Assembly (NCBI GenBank): GCA_031763025.1 | Contig: JASSKH010000010.1 | Coordinates: forward strand, 12,727,427 to 12,791,426 | Direction: 5' to 3' | Source: Macrocystis pyrifera | Lineage: Eukaryota > Sar > Phaeophyceae > Laminariales > Laminariaceae | DNA: 64,000 nt | Shown here: positions 23,197 to 34,600 of the stretch, one piece after another | Position numbering within the stretch: the first letter of the stretch is position 1 | Layout: each line of letters opens with the position of its first letter | Program-made: the position numbers and the translations under genes | The notes under the pieces: model-generated | What the model was told of the DNA's origin: nothing | The model's database searches: none | The model's input: the letters and a program-made list of their open reading frames with translations, nothing else

Positions 23197-24389
23197 CGGG
23201 GGGCGTACTCATTTGTTGCTTGCCTTGTCATTTGACCATTGACCACGGGGCGAGGGTGTTATCCACATGCTTTACCGAGAGTGTGACTCACACTGGTGTG
23301 TACGGCGTATACATCATAACTCCGCGGCTGGTGCTTGGTTTTGTTGACGAATGACACGCGCAGGCTTTCGTTGCGCTAGAGTTGTACGCATGCTGTCGGC
23401 CAAAAGGACACATACTCCACAACCATAGATGTCGGTCTCGCCCGACGTTGTTCCATGCGTCAAAAACGTTTTTCTTGCAAGCGAAAACACACGTCCCAGT
23501 CGTCGCTGGCGACACCACCGCACGTCATTTAGGAGGCAACATTAAACACCTGCACCCGGCTGACACTACATCCGTCCTCCCCGCCTCGGTGCAACAATAC
23601 AAGCAGAAAAGGTACTAGATTATTATACCTCGCACCGCGCAAAAACGCTTGCGTCAGTTCGCGCGACAGTTGCGTGGGCGCTTGAGGCGTTCGCGCGCCG
23701 AGTGCAGTGGACAGGAACCAGCGGGAAAAAACTTACAGAAGGGACTTGGTGGATGAAGATGGAGCTAGACCTACTACAATTAGGGAACGACGACATTGTG
23801 AGTGCTCAAATGTTGGAGTGCATACGCGCTCTTGTCCTCTGGCGAGAGTGCAGTCACTTAGTGCCACCTCTGCATATCTTGCCATTGAAACCGCCTGACA
23901 CATATAACCCCAGGAGGGGTATGGGGAGGTGGCGGGGTTCTCTTTGTACGAAAGAGGTTTTCCCGTTACGTTTCAGGTTAGAAGTCGCTTCGCCCGGGTC
24001 GAGCACGATAGTGTGTGCCTGTTGTCGAGGGGGCTGTGATAATCGTGTGGTAATCGTGTGTATGTTGTACGTTGGATACGAGATACACCCAGGTTGCAAC
24101 CACGTGTACGTTCCGGACATGCACGATCCACGCTCTTTACGACGTGTTGGTTGCCCCGAAAGTATCAACACACACAAAACGACATAAGGATCGCTCACAG
24201 CTTGGCGTGTAACGTCTTGTTTTCCCCTTCGTTGCGCAGGGACTGGTTGAAGCCTTCTCCGACCGCTTCTTCGACCTGACCATGACCTGCGGGCACGAAC
24301 GCGCCGTCGGCCCCGACGCGGATTCGCCGGACCTAGCGGACATCTTCGGACCGAAGACAAAGTCCGTGCACATCTACCGGGAGGTGTGA
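20707..24389 (+). CDS. Unknown multi-exon gene, divergent to the transposase (left arm copy)
   Basis: Not recognised. Candidate exons: 20707-20803 (start MVARVMEIRTD, donor gtgtct), 21165-21487 (acceptor ctttgccag; ends SILDFMSKMGGVMHQ plus a Gln-rich tail), 22276-22354, 22561-22650, 22740-23029 (contains IPKHPSHQECGSNHVLAAVV), 23708-23797 (acceptor gtgcag) and the last exon 24240-24389 (ends SVHIYREV, stop TGA). Phases match between 22276-22354, 22561-22650, 22740-23029 and 23708-23797. Joins elsewhere need exons I could not place. In this arm 21165-21487 is off frame by one base in a G tract and 22740-23029 lacks one G near 22803; both are intact in the right arm. It could be the second gene of the same transposon or a host gene. 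Confidence 0.45.
21114..21140. repeat. Poly-C tract (27 C; differs in right arm)
   Basis: An uninterrupted C run in a putative intron just upstream of exon 21165-21487. The right arm has a shorter run interrupted by one base at the mirror position (about 28530-28556). Such tracts are prone to replication slippage and to sequencing error. Confidence 0.9.
23154..23211. repeat. Long poly-G tract (~42 G core)
   Basis: One of the longest homopolymers in the window, interrupted only near its ends. The right arm has the complementary C tract at 26467-26520 with different interruptions. A dispersed module ('acgcgtactcatttgttgct'-like) follows directly. Confidence 0.9.
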
Positions 24390-24468
24390 TAGCTGCCAAG
24401 TATTAACGACGTTCAATTGAAGCATGTTGCTCTGTTAGTTTTGGGCGCCGCGTTGTGTAGTGGACGTA

Positions 24469-25201
24469 TCCGAAGCGGCATTGATGGCCGTCTGTTGGAG
24501 AGCGCGGGTGCGCATCTCTTAAATATTCGAACTTGAGAACGCCTACGACGCACCCAAATGCAACCCTAGGAGGGGTAACTTGGCAATATAACGCTTGCAC
24601 CCCTCACGCAGAAACAAAGTGGGCACCCCCCCCCCCCTCCCTCCCGAGGTAGATCATTTGTGCTAGGTAAAGAACCTTTACTCTGCACAAGGGAATTGAT
24701 GGTATCACGTAGTGTTCAAGGTAAGGCACCCAAGAGGCAGTTACATAGTACTCCCGTTGATGTCTGTGGAAGTGGCTACACCGGAACTTAAACTAACTCA
24801 TTGAAGCTGTCATCCATATGCAAGTCCGCCTCACAAGCGGTTCTTAGTAGGATGCAGCTCACCCTTCGTGCGACTCGCCGGACACCTCACGGCGCTTTGC
24901 GCTTGGTGCAAGCAATGTCTGCCTGGTCGGTGAAAACCCGACATGCTCCGTCCCGGCATTGTAGGGATGCGAGGGTCTATGGTCATACGACTACGGCCAT
25001 GCATGAGATCGGGTACATCTCTCCTATCGAGTAAAAGCCCCCCCCCCCTCCCCCCCTCCCCTCCGTCTCGAAAGGGATGCGTGGTTACAAAGGCCAAATG
25101 ACTATAAGGCAAGCTCCAAATGAGTACGCGCCCCCCCCCCCTCCACTCCCGGTTGGGTTGGCGTCGGTTGGCGCCGACGCTGTAAAACACACGCCTCTCA
25201 C
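24469..25201. other. Palindrome spacer with dispersed-repeat modules
   Basis: This unique 733-bp loop lies between the arms. It contains several poly-C tracts (about 24628, 25038, 25131) and two modules found elsewhere. Module 24905-25010 (around 'gggatgcgagggtctatggt') matches the reverse complement of 58375-58470. Module 25065-25140 ('tctcgaaagggatgcgtggt' ... 'aatgagtacg' + poly-C) matches 59502-59575 and, in part, 26413-26470 and its mirror. No gene is recognised. Confidence 0.7.
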
Positions 25202-25280
25202 TACGTCCACTACACAACGCGGCGCCCAAAACTAACAGAGCAACATGCTTCAATTGAACGTCGTTAATACTTGGCAGCTA

Positions 25281-26480
25281 TCACACCTCCCGGTAGATGT
25301 GCACGGACTTTGTCTTCGGTCCGAAGATGTCCGCTAGGTCCGGCGAATCCGCGTCGGGGCCGACGGCGCGTTCGTGCCCGCAGGTCATGGTCAGGTCGAA
25401 GAAGCGGTCGGAGAAGGCTTCAACCAGTCCCTGCGCAACGAAGGGGAAAACAAGACGTTACACGCCAAGCTGTGAGCGATCCTTATGTCGTTTTGTGTGT
25501 GTTGATACTTTCGGGGCAACCAACACGTCGTAAAGAGCGTGGATCGTGCATGTCCGGAACGTACACGTGGTTGCAACCTGGGTGTATCTCGTATCCAACG
25601 TACAACATACACACGATTACCACACGATTATCACAGCCCCCTCGACAACAGGCACACACTATCGTGCTCGACCCGGGCGAAGCGACTTCTAACCTGAAAC
25701 GTAACGGGAAAACCTCTTTCGTACAAAGAGAACCCCGCCACCTCCCCATACCCCTCCTGGGGTTATATGTGTCAGGCAGTTTCAATGGCAAGATATGCAG
25801 AGGTGGCACTAAGTGACTGCACTCTCGCCAGAGGACAAGAGCGCGTATGCACTCCAACATTTGAGCACTCACAATGTCGTCGTTCCCTAATTGTAGTAGG
25901 TCTAGCTCCATCTTCATCCACCAAGTCCCTTCTGTAAGTTTTTTCCCGCTGGTTCCTGTCCACTGCACTCGGCGCGCGAACGCCTCAAGCGCCCACGCAA
26001 CTGTCGCGCGAACTGACGCAAGCGTTTTTGCGCGGTGCGAGGTATAATAATCTAGTACCTTTTCTGCTTGTATTGTTGCACCGAGGCGGGGAGGACGGAT
26101 GTAGTGTCAGCCGGGTGCAGGTGTTTAATGTTGCCTCCTAAATGACGTGCGGTGGTGTCGCCAGCGACGACTGGGACGTGTGTTTTCGCTTGCAAGAAAA
26201 ACGTTTTTGACGCATGGAACAACGTCGGGCGAGACCGACATCTATGGTTGTGGAGTATGTGTCCTTTTGGCCGACAGCATGCGTACAACTCTAGCGCAAC
26301 GAAAGCCTGCGCGTGTCATTCGTCAACAAAACCAAGCACCAGCCGCGGAGTTATGATGTATACGCCGTACACACCAGTGTGAGTCACACTCTCGGTAAAG
26401 CATGTGGATAACACCCTCGCCCCGTGGTCAATGGTCAAATGACAAGGCAAGCAACAAATGAGTACGCCCCCCGCCCCCCG

Positions 26481-26522
<42 letters not shown>

Positions 26523-28961
26523 CTACAACAACCGCACGGACTATCCTGTGGTCACGATAATAAAATCGATCCAACAATGCCTTCCGCTGTTTTCGTCATT
26601 TAGACATTTAGAACGCATTGTAAACACTATACAACTCACTGCGCTTGTCGTCCTCGCGGACGGACCCTTCCCACCGAATGAACTTCACCACAGCAGCGAG
26701 AACGTGGTTGCTCCCACATTCCTGGTGTGAGGGGTGCTTCGGAATTACCCCCTCCTGCTTTGCGTTATTGGCGCCGATGAAAGCGCCAGAATAAAACACC
26801 GTCATGTACGCCCGTACACTGCGCTCCCGAGCGACGCCCTTTGACTTCGCGTTCTTGAGGGCGTCCCCGGGCTGAAACCTCGAAACACCCGTTACCACGT
26901 CCTCCTCGGTAGTCGAAGAGTCTTTAGGCGCCTTAAGGACCGTCGTGTTGCAATGACGACGAATAACGGATCACTCGGCGTCGTGAGAACGCAAGTAGCA
27001 TGCAAGATAAAAACATTACCAATCGCAGCACAGATTGCCCAAAACGACTTTGGCGGTGCGGTCCATTCTTGTGTCGCGAGGGGTTTCGATGACTGAACAT
27101 TTTTCGAAACTTAGACCGACGATGACATTAAGCACCGCAACGCAACGCAACACGTGAATGACAAAAAATCCGCATCCTGCCCCGCCGTCTACTTCATCGG
27201 TAGGTCATACAACGCGCCGTGCATATTGCGCGGAGCGGTTTCACCGAATTGTTATAAACGTACAAACCATGACGCCAGGTGATATGTGACGTTGTAATCG
27301 TCAGTACCAATTTACCTCAAAGTACGCATCAGCGTTGTACCTCAGACTACGCCATGCCCAACCATTGGTGTTAGTCCAGTACGCCAGGGTGCTTCTAAGT
27401 CGAAAGCACACAACACAGTGTACGTCAAAGCATTGGTAGTTGTAATATTTGTAATCCACGCACTGCTCTACATAATTTGTTTGCACAATAGGTTGTCAAG
27501 GTCAAGCACAAGGCACACCGTACGACCCTTAATTGTAGTCAATGAACTTTCACAATTCAAGTACATCGTTGTATAGAACAGCTGTGGATTCTGGCAACAA
27601 GCACCGTATGCTAGCGAAGACGGGAGCGCCCCGCACTGTACTATTATTGTGCAGTGTTGCTATCGTGTGAACCTTCGGGTACGCCGTGAAAGCCCGCGGA
27701 TTGGGTACGATGCACGCTCAACCGGGTCGCAGGAAACAAGTCCTCAACGGATAAGCACGCGGAACCACGCCGCACGACCGTAAACAAAAGAAGCCCGCCC
27801 AGCACCACACGGTGTGTTTGCTGAAAAACAAACTCGGGTCGCACCGCAAAGAGCAAAACTGCGCCTTATCGCACGATGCGAGGCTTAAACAATAAAAGCC
27901 GCACAAAAACTTGTGCACTATTTCGGTGATGTCCTAACCAAACTGCGCTGCTGCCCTTGTACACCGCGCAAATACTTGGCAGAGGCATATATTACTACCC
28001 GTCGTCGGGCACGGAGCGGCAATAAAGTCGTTCACCCTTACACACTTCAGATGGTACAACGCTTGCGACACGCAGAAACCCGCACACACTACAATGGGAT
28101 TACCGACACATGGAACGCCGATAAAAGCGTTTAAGCATCAGGACACCGCCACAATACCACAGCAAAAAAGCCTCCGCGTCACACCTGTTGTTGCTGCGCC
28201 AGCTGTTGCTGCATCTGGTGCATGACCCCCCCCATCTTGGACATGAAGTCCAAGATGCTCCGGGTGCTCGGGTTGCCGGTGCCAGGGGACGGCGTGACAC
28301 ACGCCGCACCCCCCCCCCCCCCCCGCACCCCCCCGGCCCTGGAAGCAGACGGGTCGACACCGACAGCACCAGCACCACGTCCTGGGTCCACCGACCGGTG
28401 GTGAAATGACGATCCCGCAGACGGCTGAGGTGTACCGGCCGTTGGGCTGCTTCGCTTGTGAGGTAAGGAAGGGTCGGTGGAAAGGGCGCGCGCCTTACCT
28501 TTCCCTTTCTGGCAAAGAAGAATGAAGGCGGTGGGGGGTGGGGGGGGGGGGGGGGGATGGGAGGTAAGGGGCGGGGAGGGGGTCAATATGTGCAGTTTGT
28601 TGTGTGAGTGCAACATAATCAGCGCGGGGTGTGCACAGCACGCAAGGAGAACAAAATACCGAAAGAAACGCAACGAAACAAAAGCAGGGCTCCAACAAAG
28701 GACGCGCGGGAGGTACGCGCCTAGTGTGTTCTTCATAGACAAACCGTGAAAGGTAGCTTCCACCAGCAGAAAATAACCGTGCATAGGCACAAATAGGAAA
28801 AGAGGAGAAGTGTATGGGTGAGTGTCATCGGGGGACTGCTTACATTGAAAAATATCAAAGACACCTTGGCCGCGACCATTGCGGTTTTCGTCAAAACTCA
28901 TGTTTGCGAGCTGCGTGTCGTGCCGGATATCGGTTCGTATTTCCATCACGCGTGCAACCAT
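25281..28961 (-). CDS. Unknown multi-exon gene, divergent to the transposase (right arm copy)
   Basis: Mirror of 20707-24389. Exons on the minus strand: 28961-28865, 28508-28185 (108 codons, frame intact), 27394-27316, 27109-27020, 26930-26640 (97 codons plus one base, frame intact), 25962-25873 and 25430-25281 (stop TGA). This arm carries the readable version of the two exons that are frameshifted in the left arm. The 97-codon exon is basic and ends VREDDKR; after splicing the next exon continues with MDRNQREKTYRRD. Its Cys/His pattern is too sparse for a zinc finger, and I assign no function. Confidence 0.45.
26413..26520 (+). repeat. Dispersed repeat module plus poly-C (mirror 23154-23257)
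   Basis: The sequence 'gtggtcaatggtcaaatgac' ... 'aatgagtacg' followed by poly-C matches modules at 25065-25140 (palindrome spacer) and 59502-59575 (PDI intron 2). The shared order of body plus C-rich tail suggests a short dispersed element. Confidence 0.6.
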
Positions 28962-31623
28962 GTGCTATCAAGGGTACAAGCCGGTCATTGGTTGTGGCAC
29001 CTAGCCCTGAACAAAGAGGGGAGTGTTCCCACCCGGCTAGTCGTGGAATAGCTGCTGCTGCAAGGGCATCTGTATCCTGAAGCGCGTCATCTGCGCTCGA
29101 TAAAGTACGGGTACTGTTCAACAACGTGAGACGATATGTATTATGACGGAATAATAATGAACAAAATCTATAATAGAGTGTTTGCAATAGAGGTAAAAAA
29201 AACTTTACTTCCGCTAAAAAAAGTGAATTTCCTTCCCTTCCTGATTTCGGTGTGTTTGCGAGTGAGGTAAACCAAATCCTGCAGGCGACGCCTCCGAAAA
29301 TAAGAAGGGAAGTGGGAACGTGAGGCAACGCGGCAAACAAAAAAAGAACGAACGCTGTGAACGGACAAAAAACAGCGTGCGAGTAGCAATGGCAGTCCAG
29401 CAATGTTTCGGCGGCACAGTTGACCACGAAGCCACCACAGCCATCCCACGACTACACGCAGCAGCACAGCAAGCAGTACCTACCTGGCGCTAGACGCAGC
29501 TAGGGGCAGCTTGAGCAACAAAAACAAGCAGCGTCAGCACCAGCACCAGCACCAGCAAGCACCAGCGCCAGCACCAACCAGCTGCCATTTTTGGATTGCT
29601 GCCTAAGCCGCTGCTGCTGCTGCTGCTGCTGCTGCACCAGCCGTAGTATGGTGAAATCGAAATGATACACGACGAGCTGTCATGCTGTCGCGCTCTCTAC
29701 GAGCACGAGTACGAATACGAGTGTGAATACGAGTCCTTTTTGGGACGACGCATCCTCCACGTCGTCACCAAGCGGGCGAAAGCGTGTACCGTGGCAGCGG
29801 CGGCGACCCGCTGGCACGATCCAACGCCGCTCGTGCGCGCTATACTCAAGCTACACCTCTCGAGCCTCTGCGCTCCTAGCGATTGTCGTGATGCGTACGG
29901 GAAGGAGCATGGTGGCATGGAAGATGCTCGGATTTTTTATCCTTCCAGATTTCAGTTGCGTTCTGCGTCGGGATAACACTCGGTGCGTGTAGGCCAATGA
30001 AACAGAGAGCCAAAAGGTACAGCAACTTTTGATGAAATCCTGACTTCGCTGAAGTACTTTTTTGCCTTTTTTTCAAAAATTTACTTCAAAAAGTTACCTC
30101 GGGAGAATATTTGGACAAGTAAAAGTAAAAAAAAAAAAACGCAAACACTCCGATTGCTATATTTTTTAAGCCCACGATTTTCATTGTGTGTGCCCCCCGA
30201 AATTCGTACCGTAGACCCCACCATCACTTGCCACAAACTTTTTGAGAGCAGCAGCACTCAATTCGATAGGGACGGCCGCATTGGTCAAGGCTTGGGTTGT
30301 GGCGATGGAAACTGCAATCACTAGCATCAGAGGCTAAACTTGTTCGTGTAGTGTCTGCCCCATTAACCCCAATCATAACGTGCCTCTAGAGTGTCATTCC
30401 ACAGCAGTAGTACGTAATTCTACCGAGCACCGAGAACAGCTGTGCCGCTGGGGGCTTGACTTACACCATAATGACCACAGACAATATGGACGCACCACGT
30501 ACGAGCATAAACTACTGTTGTTTTAGTGTATGTGTATACGAGTACTGACTAAATAGTGACACCCTCCCCAGGAGTCGTTGTCCATGGTACAATACTGAAA
30601 TCGATAATACATACCGCTTCAAGCTGCAGGGATGCGTCGGCTGCTGTCACGATGCGCCTGCTGGCGGCTTATGGCCGAGCTGCATTGTGTATATATTCGT
30701 GAGGTGATTTTACCGAAACACGTACGTACGAATGCCGTACTATTTTATACCAGAATATATAGTCTGAAAAACGAAGGAGCCAGCCCTACAGCAGTGGAAA
30801 AGCCTCGTACAAGTCGAAGCTCGTACCATTATCTACGTTTCTTACTCGACAAGCAGGGTCCTTGCTGCCGTGGGGATGTGTAAATGATCAATCTACAAGC
30901 CAGGTGTGCTATTCATCGCTTACAGGATATAGATGGCAGTTTACAACCTTGGTCGAGGTCACAGCAGGAGGGTGGTCGGTTGAGCAGGTAAAGAGCTGAA
31001 ATATTTGAATTCGGATCAACAAACCGTGCACAATTCGTTGTGTTTTTTTATTTGAAATGCCGAACACAAACTCTAAACCGTCTCGTGGCGTTGCTCTCAC
31101 CTGCTGTCGTTCACGACGAGGGCTCGGGGTGCGTTCTCTACCACGCTTGTTGCCAAGTCCGTCGCCCGAAGGTGCCCGGTCTCCAGAGCCAGAGCCCCGC
31201 CTTACCCCGTCGGAAGATGGCGATGCGGACGCGCTCCAGCCTCCGGCTTCGTTGGTGTTGCTGCCGTCACCGACAACTTCACCGCTCAGCCTGGCTTTGC
31301 GACCAGCGGTCTTACTTCGGCGAGCGCGGTCATCATACCTGTTGGGGATGCTCATCCTGGAGGGGTGCATTGTCTTCCAGTGCGCTGGCTACTGCGAGAA
31401 GCGTGTTCGTGGTATGTCTCGGGTTGGTTGAGTTGGTGTGAGCGATGTGGAGAGTTGTGGGGAGGGTTGTCGCGTGTGCCCGCCGGGGCTTGGTTTTTGG
31501 AACAGAAACGGGTTTCAGTAGTTACTCGGAGGCGTATGCGTTTATGCGGCGGGATACGAAGGAGGAACGTTTCAAAAACATGTGGCACCACGTCTGGCGT
31601 CGTCTTGTTCGTTCCGTGTTCCC

Positions 31624-34600
31624 ATGACACTGTCGGACGATATGAGTGAAACCCCGGACGCCTTACCACGACCAGAGAAGAAACGCCGTAGGGGGGATGG
31701 GTTCGTATGCCCCGATTGCAAGGTAGTGTTTATCCGAGACAGAGAACTCCGCGCTCATTGGAAACAGAAACAAGAAAGCAGGACGGACGACGAAACAGGT
31801 GACGTGCGTCGTCGACCATCAGGCGTACCTGGCGACGAATCTTTAAGCGAATACTTGAGACGTGCTTCCCGAAGGCGCTACTTGCGCCGAGCCCACCCTA
31901 TCGCTGCTACCGACACTGTGGGAACAGGAAATGTCGATGGGAACGGTGAGTCCGTTGAGCAAAATTGGGAAAATCGTGAAACAGACACGCCGGAAAACCC
32001 TGTACCTACTCCCCCGTGCAACGAGTACGAGGGAGGAAGCGCGCTTCGAAGAGAGGAAGCTCATCCTTGCTTGAGCCGTGGTGGTGGTGGTGACGAGCGC
32101 CAGGAAGAAGGCGCACACGTTTCTCCAGGTGTTGGCACGTCCCTGCCATCGAATGCTGGCGAAGACAGCACGGATGATGGGGCAGGAGGACGCGCGCGGG
32201 AAGAACCTGACGATTGGGACGACGAAAGGAGTCTGGAATCCTGGGCAGGCGGCGAGAACGACGACGCAAGGAGTTTGTCCTGTGGCAGCGAGACCGGCAG
32301 TCTCACCTGTGGCGGAAGCAAACAACATGGCAATGGGCGAGGGAACACGGACGAGGACGACAGTGAACATGGTGGGTCTCCCGACGCATCCGAAGACAGG
32401 CCGAGAATGGAACGAGGCCCTCCTTGCCCATTTTTGGGAGATATCCACCGTGGCCTTCTCAATTCTCTTGGAGGCAAGTGCATTGAGGGCGACGTGATAA
32501 GGGAACGCGTACAATTTGGTGAGCAGAAAATAAAAGATTACACCCCCTTTCCAAGCCTGACAGTGATGCTGTTATTTGTCTTTGGTTTCAAGCATCAAAT
32601 CTCCAGGGTAGGAATGAGCGATTTGTTTGCCATCCTAAAGTACGTGGACGGCGAGAAGGGTGACGGTGCTGGAGAAGGAAGGGGTCTGAACATTCACGAC
32701 ATTCCGGCGAGCGGTGAACACTTCATGTCTCGAATCCGAGACTACCTACCTCTCTTCGAGTTATGGATTCACAGTGTTGCCCGCAAAAAAACGTCGAAAG
32801 GAAAAGGAGGAAAGGGTCCCGTGTCCGTATACGACATCCCCATCAATCTTGTGCTCGAAGAGCTATTACGGGACCCGTCTGCGATGGAGGAGATGATGGC
32901 GCATCCTGGAGGGGCCGTATTGAAGGGAGCTGTAGCTACGCAGAATGGTCTCGCGAGCGACCACTTGTTCGCGATGGCAACACGTCCTGTAAACAACGCT
33001 CGTCGCACGTATATGCATGGGCGTTTAGCCTCTGCCATGCCAATGAACAGTTCGGACGGTATCGTAGCGCAAGGGGGCAGGGTGGTGTACATTTCTGATA
33101 CCGTAATGTGCGACTTGCGAGCAAAAGGCGAAGATACAGCTCATCAGGTGCCCTGCCGCATGTTGAGAGTGTTCTTCGACGAAGCGACTCAACGACTTGT
33201 TGTGGTTGTGCGGTGTTTTCGCAACAGTAACGAGGTCCTCGACGTCGACCATTCCCATCGCGACTTTCGTCGGCATGGTCTAGTGCGAGTGTGGGAAGAG
33301 CAGGGCAGCCACGCTGAAGTAACGCTGCATGACCCAAGCGACCTTCTTGACCTGTGCGAGGTATTCACTGAGAAGGAGGCATCTGAGGGCAAACATAATT
33401 TACCTTGGAAAGAGGGTGAACGGCGTGAAGGTTGGTCTTTCGTTTGTTCCGGGTTCACCAAACGCAAAAGAGGAAGTCACAGGTATCATATTCTCCACCG
33501 TAGCAGGCCGTGGAGGCGTGCTGGAGGCGCAAACGAAAACTTCCCGGACATGCGAGCCCCCGACGTCAACCACAACGTTGGCCATCTGCCCTTCATTAGC
33601 TTGCCAATCAGTCTGTACGTGGACGACTTCAATGTGTGGGGGATGACCAACGCGGTGAGTGGAGTTTATCGTCAGAACGGTCGACCAATATGACATGTGT
33701 GTCAAAAAAGAGAGATACAAGTTGACCCGCGGTGCTCCAATATACATTTGTTGGACTCCAGCGTATGTTGTTCTGATATATATAGCTGATGTATTCCGCG
33801 ACAAGTCAGTAGTAAAACCTCTCTCATAAAACCTTTCCGGCATGTTTCCGTTGACCCTTCCCTTCAAAGCATTCCAAGGGAGCAACGTATTTCAATCTTC
33901 CCTGCCTGGATAGGGCGTTGTTGCGCCTGAAGCGACACATGCACCCAGTGTCGGTTGCGAACCCCGGTGCAACCTGCGACGGAGCCATGGCCGTGTCGTG
34001 CGGCGTTATTGGGCTCCTGGAGAAGGGCTTCTTCGCAAATATTTCTTTACGTGACCCTACGGGGGGGACTTCACATTCCAAGCAGAAGGTAATCGCTGCT
34101 GTTTACGATTGGTTGGATTGATTGGTTGGAATCTACCCTGAAATAGGAGCTTCATCGTGTCCTGTGTTACCTCTCTCCCTCACAAGCGCCTGGTGCCTGT
34201 TGCGAACGTATCTGAATATATGTGTGTGTTTCATTTTTTATTTTCCCTCAGAAGCTACCTTGGGCGATGTCTGTTTTGTTTTTACGCGTTACGTACGCGC
34301 GGCAGTGCTACCAATGAAGTTCAGTCAAGTTTTGTTTTCTCTGAATACACTCGACGTGCACTGCTGCCACGATATATAGGCAGGTTGCAACGTCGCTCGA
34401 ACCTGAGGGCGTCATAATATTGGAGTGTGACCTCATCAGGGCTGTGGGCGACATCTCGTGCTATCAAACTGTGAGGTGGATCGCGTGGTACATATGCCTT
34501 GCCGTGCATGCGTGCTGTCCCTCCTCCCCCTCCCACATCCGACCGGTTACAGGTGTTTGGCCGCGGAGGGTTGCAATCGGCCGTGGTAGACGCCCCGCAA

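Larger units (their letters stand above)
4484..24468 (+). repeat. Left arm of a ~20-kb palindrome
   Basis: Reading 4484 inward to 24468 gives the reverse complement of 45179 back to 25202. Mirror coordinates sum to 49663 at the outer end and 49670 at the inner end, so only a handful of net indels separate arms of 19,985 and 19,978 bp. The outer limit is sharp: the arms share 'cacacgtggccaatcgg' and diverge immediately outside it. The inner limit is also sharp, with the shared 'gtagtggacgta' followed by different sequence. Substitutions exist (23892 C versus T, 22889 C versus T when read in the same sense), but most differences are homopolymer length changes. It could be a true inverted duplication or an assembly fold-back. 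Confidence 0.95.

Noticed and set aside
23854..24399. 181-codon minus frame (and its mirror 25271-25816)
   Set aside because: Arg-rich antisense shadow of the last exon (24240-24389) of the unknown gene, whose sense reading has an acceptor and a stop codon.
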